DNA of 7,253 nt from Anaerorhabdus sp036641015 (GCF_036641015.1 NZ_JAVWFO010000067.1:1-7253); one strand, 5' to 3'. Shown: positions 1 through 6,367, counted from the stretch's first letter. Notes: generated by a model not told the origin, from the sequence alone. Made by a program: numbers and translations.

Positions 1-27
1 AAACATAAACAACGTCAAGGAAACTAG
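1..27 (+). CDS. rpmJ: 50S ribosomal protein L36, C-terminal end only (partial)
   Basis: Reading from base 1 gives Lys-His-Lys-Gln-Arg-Gln-Gly-Asn and then TAG. This matches the conserved L36 C-terminus (…NPKHKQ(R/K)QG), with one extra Asn. L36 is a small zinc-binding protein of the large subunit; its Cys/His ligands lie left of the window. In Bacillota, rpmJ sits directly before rpsM, as here. Its stop codon overlaps the Shine-Dalgarno sequence of rpsM (AGGAGG, 26-31), which suggests translational coupling. Only eight codons are visible, so the call rests on the peptide match plus position. Confidence 0.9.
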   Translation, partial: KHKQRQGN

Positions 28-41
28 GAGGAAGATAAGAT

Positions 42-407
42 ATGGCTCGTATTGCTGGAGTAGATATTCCACGTGACAAACGTGTAGTAATATCTCTAAC
101 TTATATCTACGGAATTGGACCATCAAAAGCTGAGAAGATTCTAAAAGATACAAACATTAGCGAAGATATTCGCGTTAAAGATTTAACAGATGATCAAGTT
201 AACGCTATTCGTCAAGAAGTTGATAAGATCAAAGTAGAAGGTGACCTTCGTCGTGAAGTTCAACTTAATATTAAACGTCTAATGGAAATTGGATGTTACC
301 GTGGAATCCGTCATAGACGTGGTTTACCAGTTCGCGGACAAAGAACTAAAACAAACGCTCGTACTCGTAAAGGACCTCGTCGTACTGTAGCGAACAAGAA
401 GAAATAG
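42..407 (+). CDS. rpsM: 30S ribosomal protein S13
   Basis: S13 sits in the head of the small subunit, contacts the P-site tRNA and forms intersubunit bridges to the large subunit. The 121-residue product has the family signature throughout: the N-terminal MARIAGVDIPRDKR, the helix-two-turns-helix region with YGIG (23-26), the CYRGIRHRRGLPVRGQRTKTN block (85-105), and a basic tail ending TVANKKK that reaches toward the decoding region. Length is normal for the family. The start is fixed by AGGAGG at 26-31, ten bases before the ATG. The gene lies 14 bp after rpmJ and 20 bp before rpsK in the standard alpha-operon order. Its TAG stop is followed in frame by TGA (408-410), a tandem stop. Confidence 0.99.
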   Translation: MARIAGVDIPRDKRVVISLTYIYGIGPSKAEKILKDTNISEDIRVKDLTDDQVNAIRQEVDKIKVEGDLRREVQLNIKRLMEIGCYRGIRHRRGLPVRGQRTKTNARTRKGPRRTVANKKK

Positions 408-427
408 TGATAGGAGGAAGATAAATA

Positions 428-820
428 ATGGCAAATGCAAAAACAACAACACGTAAAAAACGTGTACGTAAGAATATAGCTAAAGGCGTTGCACATATTC
501 ATTCAACATTCAATAACACAATCGTGACTATCACTGATGAAGCTGGAAACGCAATTGCTTGGTCAAGTGCTGGAGCATTAGGTTATAAAGGTTCTCGTAA
601 ATCAACACCTTATGCTGCACAAATGTGTGGTGAAGCTGCTGCAAAAGCTGCAGTTGATCACGGTATGAAAGTTGTAGAAGTAAGCGTTAAAGGACCTGGT
701 CCTGGACGTGAAGCTGCTGTAAGATCATTACAAACTGCTGGACTTGAAATTACAGTTATCAATGATGTAACTCCAATTCCACATAACGGATGTCGTCCAC
801 CAAAACGACCTCGTGGTTAG
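428..820 (+). CDS. rpsK: 30S ribosomal protein S11
   Basis: S11 is a small-subunit platform protein close to the E-site and the Shine-Dalgarno/anti-Shine-Dalgarno helix. The 130-residue product carries the family hallmarks: a basic N-terminus (TTTRKKRVRKN), the HIHSTFNNTIVTITD block (23-37), WSSAGALGYKGSRKSTPYAAQ (45-65), KGPGPGRE (88-95), and the C-terminal TPIPHNGCRPPKRPR (115-129). The Asn-Gly inside that last block is the site known to form isoaspartate in E. coli S11. AGGAGG at 412-417 supports the ATG, and length matches orthologues. The TAG stop is backed by an immediate in-frame TAA (821-823). It is co-transcribed with rpsM and rpoA. Confidence 0.99.
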   Translation: MANAKTTTRKKRVRKNIAKGVAHIHSTFNNTIVTITDEAGNAIAWSSAGALGYKGSRKSTPYAAQMCGEAAAKAAVDHGMKVVEVSVKGPGPGREAAVRSLQTAGLEITVINDVTPIPHNGCRPPKRPRG

Positions 821-845
821 TAAAAGATAAAGGAGGGAACACGAT

Positions 846-1805
846 ATGCAAAAATTTGAACGTGCCAATTTTGAAGTTAAAGAATATGTTGAATCAGACA
901 ATTACGGTAAATTTGTAATTGAGCCTCTTGAAAGAGGGTTTGGAACTACAATTGGTAATGCACTTAGACGTGTTTTACTTTCCTCATTACCGGGAGCTGC
1001 TGTTTACTGTATAAAAGTAGACGGTGTTTATCATGAATTTACATCAATTCCTGGTGTTCAAGAAGATGTTACTATGATCATCTTGAATATTAAACAATTG
1101 ATTATGAAGATTGATAACGATGAAATTCATACATTAAGAATTTCTGCTAAAGGTCCATGTACTGTTACTGCAGGGGATATTATTTGCCCAGCAGGTGTTG
1201 AAATTCTAAACAAAGATCTTGAACTTGCTCACTTAGAAGTAGGTGGAGTTCTTGAAATGGAATTAAAAGCACGCAACAGCCGTGGTTATATTAGTGCTGA
1301 TGGTAATAAACAACTTTACCAAGGGTCATCACAAGGTATTGGAACAGTTTATACTGACTCAATCTATACACCAGTTGATCGTATCTCTTATACTGTTGAA
1401 CCTACTCGTGTAGGTCAAGACGCTAAGTATGATCGTCTAGTGTTTGAAGTATATACAAATGGTTCTATTACTCCTCAAATGTCATTGGCATTGGGATCTA
1501 AGATTCTAATTGACCACCTTGATATTTTAGCTAATATTCAAGATGCTGTAGTTGATATGGAATCTTGCATTAAAGATGCTAATGGTGAAGTAGTAAACAA
1601 AGGTCTAGTTATGATGATTGAAGATCTAGACTTATCTGTACGTTCTTATAACTGCTTAAAACGTGCAGGAATTCAAACAGTTGAAGAGTTAACTCAAAAA
1701 ACTGAAGATGAAATGATGAGAGTTCGTAACTTAGGTAAGAAATCTCTTAAAGAAGTTAAAGATAAGATCTATGAATTAGGTTTTAGCTTTAAATCATTCG
1801 ACTAA
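846..1805 (+). CDS. rpoA: DNA-directed RNA polymerase subunit alpha
   Basis: Alpha dimerises to nucleate assembly of beta and beta', and its C-terminal domain binds UP elements and activators. The 319-residue product shows the N-terminal dimerisation domain with the conserved ERGFGTTIGNALRRVLLSSLPG block (about 29-50), the insert domain (about 55-170) with EFTSIPGVQEDV, then a linker. The alpha-CTD (about 250-315) contains SVRSYNCLKR, with Arg266 and Asn269 equivalent to the UP-element-contacting Arg265 and Asn268 of E. coli, and RNLGKKSLKEV with the second helix-hairpin-helix. The protein ends shortly after the CTD (FKSFD), without the longer tail of E. coli alpha. AGGAGG at 831-836 sets the start. 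The intact DNA-contacting residues fit the A/T-rich UP-like tracts ahead of both rRNA promoters at the right end. Confidence 0.99.
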   Translation: MQKFERANFEVKEYVESDNYGKFVIEPLERGFGTTIGNALRRVLLSSLPGAAVYCIKVDGVYHEFTSIPGVQEDVTMIILNIKQLIMKIDNDEIHTLRISAKGPCTVTAGDIICPAGVEILNKDLELAHLEVGGVLEMELKARNSRGYISADGNKQLYQGSSQGIGTVYTDSIYTPVDRISYTVEPTRVGQDAKYDRLVFEVYTNGSITPQMSLALGSKILIDHLDILANIQDAVVDMESCIKDANGEVVNKGLVMMIEDLDLSVRSYNCLKRAGIQTVEELTQKTEDEMMRVRNLGKKSLKEVKDKIYELGFSFKSFD

Positions 1806-1827
1806 TATAGCAAGGAGGAAATAGACA

Positions 1828-2190
1828 ATGTGGAATCGTAAATTTGGACGCAAAGCTGACCATCGTAAAGCAATGCTTAGAAATATGGCAACATCAGTAA
1901 TCCTTCATGGAAAAATTGAAACAACTGAAATGAAAGCAAAAGATCTTCGTTCTGTTGTAGATGAAATGATTACTTTAGGTAAACGTGGTGACTTGCACGC
2001 TCGTCGTCAAGCTGCTGCTTATATCCGTAATGTTGTAGCTGATGAAAAAACTGAACAAACAGTTCTTCAAAAGTTATTTGATGAAGTAGCACCTAAATAC
2101 GCAGATCGTAATGGTGGGTATACTCGTGTCATCAAAACTAGATCTCGCCGTGGAGATAATGCTCCAATGGCAATCATTGAATTAGTTTAA
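1828..2190 (+). CDS. rplQ: 50S ribosomal protein L17
   Basis: L17 is a large-subunit protein near the exit-tunnel side. The 120-residue product matches the short bacterial form seen in Bacillus over its full length: RKFGRKADHRKAMLRNMATS (4-23), the IETTEMKAKDLRSVVDEMITLGKRGDLHARRQAAAYIRNVV core, GGYTRVIK, and the C-terminal RRGDNAPMAIIELV. AGGAGG at 1813-1818 supports the ATG. It is the last gene of the alpha operon: a hairpin terminator begins 10 bp after its stop. In many Bacillota the ecfA1-ecfA2-ecfT transporter genes and truA follow rplQ; here they do not. Confidence 0.99.
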   Translation: MWNRKFGRKADHRKAMLRNMATSVILHGKIETTEMKAKDLRSVVDEMITLGKRGDLHARRQAAAYIRNVVADEKTEQTVLQKLFDEVAPKYADRNGGYTRVIKTRSRRGDNAPMAIIELV

Positions 2191-2200
2191 TTCAAATATA

Positions 2201-2230
2201 AAACTCAAGTTTAGGCTTGAGTTTTTATTT
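2201..2230 (+). terminator. Rho-independent terminator of the ribosomal/alpha operon
   Basis: A perfect 9-bp stem, AAACTCAAG (2201-2209) with CTTGAGTTT (2216-2224), closes a 6-nt loop and runs into TTTTTATTTT. The stem is modest in G+C, but its position 10 bp after the rplQ stop and its T-rich tail make it the natural end of the ribosomal transcript. It separates that transcript from the lipoprotein operon. Confidence 0.85.
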
Positions 2231-2276
2231 TGGTTTAACTGAATTCTGTGTAGGTAGTGTATGTAAGATAAGTTTT

Positions 2277-2285
2277 TGATATAAT
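2277..2285 (+). promoter_or_regulatory. Extended -10 promoter of the lipoprotein/ACT/UPF0210 operon
   Basis: TGATATAAT at 2277-2285 is a perfect extended -10 element (TGn plus the consensus TATAAT at 2280-2285). No good -35 lies 16-18 bp upstream; the bases at 2257-2262 are GTGTAT. This is typical of extended -10 promoters. A start 5-9 nt after the -10 falls at about 2290-2294, on top of the ATG at 2292. The transcript would therefore have at most about two untranslated bases. The box sits between the upstream terminator and the first gene, exactly where a promoter is needed. Confidence 0.7.
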
Positions 2286-2291
2286 AAGCGT

Positions 2292-3512
2292 ATGAAAAAA
2301 ATATTGATACTTTTATTAACTTTATTAATTATCTCTGGATGTGATGCTAAGAAAGCAATACAACCAAGTTTTGATAATGAAACTGATTCATCTAGTCAAT
2401 CACAAGTGTATGATTATTTAAATCAAAGTTTAGATAGTTTTATATTTTCAAATACCGAGTTACCAAAATTTAATAATCAAGTAGTTGATTGGAATGTTGT
2501 ATCGGGAGATGCAATCATAGAGAATAATATTATTAGTAAAACTGATAATGCAGATGAATATGAAATGATTGTGTTAGAAGCTACTGTTAATGATGAATCG
2601 TATTTATTTGATAATTTGGAATTAATGGATTCAAGAGCGGCGTATGTTATGTCTTATTTTGGTGGAGATGATGAAGATAATTATCAAAATGCTAAACTGG
2701 CATATACATATAATGGGTTATTGTGGTATTTGGTAAATAACGATGAACCTATAGTAAGAGCTGAACTAGGGTCAAAACAAATAAGAGATCCATATATTGT
2801 AAGGAAGAAAAACGGTACATTTTCAATGATTGCAACACAAGGTTGGAATAATTCTTCAATTTATGTTTGGGACAGTGATGATTTATGTACATATAATAAT
2901 GAGAGATTACTACAAGTAAACAAATCATCCAGTGATCAAAAGATGAGTGAGAAACAAGCATGGGCACCTGAAGCGTTCTATGATCGAATAATTGATAAAT
3001 ATGTTATTTATTGGTCGAGTCCCGAAGATGGTGGTATGTATTATAATTTAACATCTGATTTTAATGATATCAGTTATCCTAAACAATTATTAGACACAGG
3101 TTTTACAGTTATTGATGGAACTATTGTAAAAATAGGATATGATTATACTATCATTTTAAAAGATGAGAGAGAACCAATGGAAGAGTATTCTTCTTTATTC
3201 GTTGGGACATCAAGTACTAATTATCTTGGATTTGATACTTTTTCTGAGAATAGAATTACCGGTCATCAAAGTGAGGGACCATTTGTAATGAAGGGTGATG
3301 TCGATTATATTGTTTTTTATGATGATTATACTAGAAAACAATTCCAAGCGATGACTACAAAAGATATTAGAAGTGAAGAGTTTGAAGAATTGAATATGTT
3401 GACTGACGTAGTAGCGCCAATGATTAGCCCTCGTCACGCCAGTGTGATACCTGTTACGTGGAATGAGTTAGTTAAAATAATAAAGGAATATAAAACGGAG
3501 GACATTGAATGA
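2292..3512 (+). CDS. Secreted lipoprotein with Ig-like domain and GH43-type glycosidase propeller
   Basis: Residues 1-17 are a lipoprotein signal (MKKILILLLTLLIISGC) with the acylated cysteine at 17, so the protein is anchored outside the membrane. After a Ser/Gln-rich linker, about 55-110 resembles the atrophied bacterial Ig-like fold (LPKF…VVDWNVVSG…LEATVNDE). About 115-390 resembles glycosyl hydrolase family 43 five-bladed propellers: AYVMSYFGG, YTYNGLLW, IRDPYI (165-169), WAPEAFYD (224-231), VIDGTIV (273-279), SEGPFV (327-332) and RHASVIP (381-387). By family analogy the catalytic candidates are Asp166 (base), Asp275 (pKa modulator) and Glu328 (acid); all three are present, so activity on a plant or host polysaccharide side chain is plausible, substrate unknown. 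The start is forced: TGA at 2277 closes the frame and no other start codon lies between. There is no Shine-Dalgarno. The stop overlaps the next ATG (ATGA). Confidence 0.8.
   Translation: MKKILILLLTLLIISGCDAKKAIQPSFDNETDSSSQSQVYDYLNQSLDSFIFSNTELPKFNNQVVDWNVVSGDAIIENNIISKTDNADEYEMIVLEATVNDESYLFDNLELMDSRAAYVMSYFGGDDEDNYQNAKLAYTYNGLLWYLVNNDEPIVRAELGSKQIRDPYIVRKKNGTFSMIATQGWNNSSIYVWDSDDLCTYNNERLLQVNKSSSDQKMSEKQAWAPEAFYDRIIDKYVIYWSSPEDGGMYYNLTSDFNDISYPKQLLDTGFTVIDGTIVKIGYDYTIILKDEREPMEEYSSLFVGTSSTNYLGFDTFSENRITGHQSEGPFVMKGDVDYIVFYDDYTRKQFQAMTTKDIRSEEFEELNMLTDVVAPMISPRHASVIPVTWNELVKIIKEYKTEDIE
3497..3501 (+). promoter_or_regulatory. Ribosome binding site inside the preceding gene
   Basis: GGAGG at 3497-3501 lies within the last codons of the GH43-type gene, seven bases before the ATG at 3509. 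It supports that start and, with the ATGA overlap, points to coupled translation. It contrasts with the first gene of the operon, which has no such site. Confidence 0.75.
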
Positions 3513-4591
3513 AAAAGATAATAGCTTGCTGTTTAGCATTATTAATGATTACTGGTTGCAGTAAAAATGTTGAAAAAATATCAGATTCATCAGCACAATT
3601 ATTAAATGATGCGATTATTAAATCCAAAGAGTTGAAAAACTATACTAAAAATGAAACACTTGAAGTTAAACTTGAAGTTGATGGAACTACTAATTATGAT
3701 ACAACGTCTGTTATTGAAAGTTATATTAATAACAATGATAATCAAAATGAAGCAAAGTCCAAAATGTATGTTTCTGTAACAGGTGTTGGAGAAAGTGCAA
3801 TACAACTTTGGATAAAAGATGGTAAATTTTATATTGAAAGTGATGGGTCACGTTTTGTACAAGAAGGTACATTTGAAGAATATGAATCACAATTAGGCGA
3901 AAGTGATTTTACAAAACTAATCGAAGGTTTTGACTTTCTTTATGGAACTGAAGAAAAAAGTGGGAAAAACACAATTTTAAAGTTTAAATTAAATGAAACA
4001 CAAGTCATGAATATTTTAGCATCACAGGGAGAAATATTTGAAGAAGTTGAATATAAAGAAAACACAAATTTAATGGCGTTCACAATTGATGAAAATAAAT
4101 ACATCGTAGAAATTCATTTGGATTTAAATATTGAAATTATTGAGCAAGATACTATAATAAATAGTATTGTAAAGTTAGATTACAATATTTCGGATATTAA
4201 TAAAACGGTAGTAGAATTTCCGGAGAACTTGGCTGAATTTGCTAGTGCTAAGCAAACGAATGATGATAATCAAAATGAATTGATGAAGGCGTTGATGGAG
4301 TTATACAATTACGAGGAAGTTGAACCAGGGATCATTCAATATGATTGGGGTAGCGAAATCTATGAATTTAACTTCAATAAAAAGGAATTCAATTTGATTA
4401 GTGAATTTGGCACTTATACATATAACTGGTCAGATAAGACAGGTTATCTTGGTGGCGTGTGCACTTACAACTTCGATAAAAGTGAAAATATTGGGTGTTC
4501 AGATGAAGAAACAGCAAACATTCAATTAGCAAAAGAAATATTTGATTCAGAGTGTCAAGCTAGTGGTGTTTCACCAAGCTCATTAAATTAG
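3509..4591 (+). CDS. Lipoprotein of unknown function, two-part extracytoplasmic region
   Basis: The 360-residue product begins with a short signal ending LMITGC, with the acylated cysteine at 17, so it is a surface lipoprotein. Residues about 25-245 alternate beta-rich stretches (LEVKLEVDGTTNYDTTS, SKMYVSVTG, IQLWIKDGKFYIESDGSRF, ILKFKLNETQVMN, LNIEIIEQDTII). This pattern recalls the LolA/LppX-like folds of many Firmicute lipoproteins, including DUF6612-type proteins; I cannot confirm membership. The last 100 residues form a separate aromatic region (YDWGSEIYEFNFNKKEFNL, TYTYNWSDKTGYLGG) with three cysteines at about 318, 330 and 349, which could form a disulfide outside the cell. It overlaps the GH43-type gene by 4 bp and is surely co-translated with it. 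A role in the same surface process is inferred; the biochemical function is unknown. Confidence 0.75.
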   Translation: MKKIIACCLALLMITGCSKNVEKISDSSAQLLNDAIIKSKELKNYTKNETLEVKLEVDGTTNYDTTSVIESYINNNDNQNEAKSKMYVSVTGVGESAIQLWIKDGKFYIESDGSRFVQEGTFEEYESQLGESDFTKLIEGFDFLYGTEEKSGKNTILKFKLNETQVMNILASQGEIFEEVEYKENTNLMAFTIDENKYIVEIHLDLNIEIIEQDTIINSIVKLDYNISDINKTVVEFPENLAEFASAKQTNDDNQNELMKALMELYNYEEVEPGIIQYDWGSEIYEFNFNKKEFNLISEFGTYTYNWSDKTGYLGGVCTYNFDKSENIGCSDEETANIQLAKEIFDSECQASGVSPSSLN

Positions 4592-4610
4592 AAATTAGGG
4601 GGAAAAGGAT

Positions 4611-4880
4611 ATGAGAGCAGTACTTTCAGTAGTTGGTAAAGATAGAACAGGTATTTTAGCATTAGTGAGTAATGAGTGTTTGCAATTTGAAGCGAACATT
4701 GAAGATGTATCTCAAACAGTTATGCAAGATGTATTTAATATGTTCATGATTGTAGATATTAATAAAGATACAGAGGAATTTTTGAAATTTGTAAATCATA
4801 TTGAACAAGTAGGTAAAGAAAATAATCTTGTAATTCATGTTATGCATGAAGATATTTTTAATGCAATGCATACAATATAG
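4611..4880 (+). CDS. Small ACT-domain protein, UPF0237 family
   Basis: The 89-residue protein is a single ACT domain: strand 1 ending in VVGKDRTGI (7-15), the turn where ACT proteins usually bind a ligand, then NIEDVSQTVMQD (29-40) and a C-terminal IFNAMHTI. The order and motifs match UPF0237 proteins such as that of Streptococcus pneumoniae. ACT domains bind amino acids or related small molecules and regulate a partner enzyme, usually as dimers; the ligand here is unknown. Its partner is almost certainly the UPF0210 protein encoded 8 bp downstream, since these two families are commonly adjacent. The start is supported by AGGGGG at 4597-4602. It lies 19 bp after the lipoprotein gene with no terminator between. 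Confidence 0.92.
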   Translation: MRAVLSVVGKDRTGILALVSNECLQFEANIEDVSQTVMQDVFNMFMIVDINKDTEEFLKFVNHIEQVGKENNLVIHVMHEDIFNAMHTI

Positions 4881-4885
4881 GTGAT
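4879..4885 (+). promoter_or_regulatory. Shine-Dalgarno overlapping the upstream stop codon
   Basis: AGGTGAT pairs with the ATCACCT at the 3' end of 16S rRNA. It overlaps the TAG stop of the ACT gene (4878-4880) and ends three bases before the ATG at 4889. Because the match uses the right-hand part of the anti-Shine-Dalgarno, this short gap is normal. It decides the start and implies that ribosomes finishing the ACT protein can reinitiate directly on UPF0210. Confidence 0.7.
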
Positions 4886-4888
4886 GAT

Positions 4889-6247
4889 ATGTTAAATACA
4901 AATAAAATAGCTGAGACTATAAAAATGATCCAGGAAGAAGATTTGGATATACGTACAATTACAATGGGTATATCATTGCTTGATTGTGCAGATACTGATA
5001 TTAAGAAATCTTGTGAGAAAGTTTATAACAAAATTGTTACTAAAGCAAAAGATTTAGTTCAAGTTGGTGAAGAAATATCACGTGAATACGGGATTCCTAT
5101 TATAAATAAGAGAGTATCTGTAACACCAATTAGTATTTTAGTTGATGTAAGCGGAGGAGATCCTGTAGAATATGCTAAAACACTTGATAGAGCGGCAGAA
5201 ACTGTAGGTGTAAATTTTATTGGTGGATTCTCGGCATTAGTACAAAAAGGGATGACACCAGGAGAAAAGAAATTAATTGAATCAATTCCTGAGGCATTAG
5301 CCCAAACAAGTAAAGTATGTAGCAGTGTTAATATTGGTTCAACTCGTGCTGGTATTAATATGGATGCGGTTAAGATAATGGGACAGGTGGTTGTGGATTG
5401 TGCAGAAAAAACAAAAGACAATCAGTGCCTAGGAGCTGCTAAACTAGTGGTATTCTGTAATGCAGTAGAGGATAATCCATTTATGGCTGGGGCATTTCAT
5501 GGCATTTCAGAAGCAGAAGTAGTGTTAAATGTTGGTGTATCAGGACCAGGTGTAGTTCGTAGTGCAGTTGCTAAAGCAGGAAAAGATTGTACAATGGATG
5601 AAATTGCGGAAATTATTAAGAAAATAGCATTCAAAATAACTCGTATGGGACAATTAGTTGGAACAGTAGCAAGCGAAAGACTTGGAATTCCATTTGGTAT
5701 TGTTGATTTATCTCTTGCTCCAACTCCAGCGGTAGGAGATTCAGTGGCATATATATTAGAAGAAATGGGTCTAGAACAATGTGGAGGACCTGGCACTACA
5801 GCTTGTTTGGCAATGTTAAATGATGCTGTTAAAAAAGGTGGAGTCATGGCTAGTGGGAATGTTGGGGGACTAAGTGGTGCATTTATACCGGTATCAGAGG
5901 ATGCTGGTATGATAGAAGCTGCGCGTTCAGGAGCATTGACACTAGAAAAATTGGAAGCAATGACAGCGGTATGCTCTGTGGGTCTAGATATGATTGTAGT
6001 ACCTGGAGATACAACCCCTGAAGTTATTTCAGGTATTATTGCAGATGAAGCAGCAATCGGTATGGTAAATAGCAAAACAACAGCAGTTCGCATTATTCCT
6101 GCAATTGGTTGTGGCGATAGTGATGAACTTGAGTTTGGTGGGTTATTAGGTAGTGGACCAATTATGAAGATAAGTAAAGTATCACCAAAAGTTATGATTA
6201 ATCGTGGTGGTAGAATACCTGCACCACTTCAAAGTTTAAAGAACTAA
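4889..6247 (+). CDS. UPF0210 / DUF711 'PFL family' protein
   Basis: The 452-residue cytosolic protein matches UPF0210 over its whole length, including IRTITMGISLLDCADTDI (21-38), KRVSVTPIS (74-82), FIGGFSALVQKG (110-121), KVCSSVNIGS (142-151), VEDNPFMAGAFHG (193-205), DLSLAPTPAVGDSVA (273-287), GGVMASGNVGGLSGAFIPVSED (317-338), CSVGLDM (362-368) and the end RGGRIPAPLQSLKN. The family is called 'PFL-like' because of a fold resemblance to pyruvate formate-lyase. I see no glycyl-radical RVxGY motif near the C-terminus, so glycyl-radical chemistry is not supported. The reaction is not established. The conserved Cys144 and Cys362 are candidates for functional residues. The upstream ACT protein is the likely regulator or subunit. 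Length fits the family, and an 11-bp hairpin follows. Confidence 0.93.
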   Translation: MLNTNKIAETIKMIQEEDLDIRTITMGISLLDCADTDIKKSCEKVYNKIVTKAKDLVQVGEEISREYGIPIINKRVSVTPISILVDVSGGDPVEYAKTLDRAAETVGVNFIGGFSALVQKGMTPGEKKLIESIPEALAQTSKVCSSVNIGSTRAGINMDAVKIMGQVVVDCAEKTKDNQCLGAAKLVVFCNAVEDNPFMAGAFHGISEAEVVLNVGVSGPGVVRSAVAKAGKDCTMDEIAEIIKKIAFKITRMGQLVGTVASERLGIPFGIVDLSLAPTPAVGDSVAYILEEMGLEQCGGPGTTACLAMLNDAVKKGGVMASGNVGGLSGAFIPVSEDAGMIEAARSGALTLEKLEAMTAVCSVGLDMIVVPGDTTPEVISGIIADEAAIGMVNSKTTAVRIIPAIGCGDSDELEFGGLLGSGPIMKISKVSPKVMINRGGRIPAPLQSLKN

Positions 6248-6250
6248 GAT

Positions 6251-6280
6251 AAAAGTCATTCATTTCGAATGACTTTTATA
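6251..6280 (+). terminator. Hairpin terminator after the UPF0210 gene
   Basis: A perfect 11-bp stem, AAAAGTCATTC (6251-6261) with GAATGACTTTT (6267-6277), closes a 5-nt loop four bases after the UPF0210 stop. The T-run is mostly inside the stem (CTTTTATA), so it is weaker than the terminator at 6968-7004. It should still end the four-gene transcript and isolate the regulator gene. The same stem has an A-run before it, so it would read similarly on the other strand. Confidence 0.8.
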
Positions 6281-6333
6281 CAATGTTAAATAACTTTGCG
6301 TAATTTCCAATGGAATTTGATAGTTGATTTATG

Positions 6334-6350
6334 AAGTAAAATTTATACTT
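6334..6350 (+). promoter_or_regulatory. Putative operator dyad overlapping the -10 of the HTH gene
   Basis: AAGTAAAATTTATACTT is a 17-nt dyad in which seven of eight pairs match. Its right half contains TATACT (6344-6349), the best -10 candidate before the HTH gene. Two TTGAT-like boxes (6317-6322 and 6324-6329) are at unfavourable spacing (21 and 14 bp), so the -35 is unclear. Xre-type regulators often bind such dyads over their own promoter, and autoregulation is inferred from that. Confidence 0.4.
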
Positions 6351-6367
6351 TTCCTAGGAGGTGTTCT

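Noticed and set aside
10..18. CAACGTCAA near the left edge resembles AACGTCAA in the rRNA leader at the right edge (7240-7247), suggesting a repeat.
   Set aside because: The left copy encodes the conserved L36 tail Gln-Arg-Gln, and an 8-base match is expected by chance and codon constraint.
5497..6093. A 198-codon open frame on the minus strand inside the UPF0210 gene, and a 120-codon one at 5059-5421.
   Set aside because: Both are exact shadows of a strongly conserved gene on the + strand, have no ribosome binding site, and their translations resemble no protein family I know.
6139..6247. A glycyl-radical motif in the C-terminus of the UPF0210 protein, given the name 'PFL family'.
   Set aside because: The C-terminus reads RGGRIPAPLQSLKN and lacks the RVxGY-type motif, so a radical enzyme is not supported.
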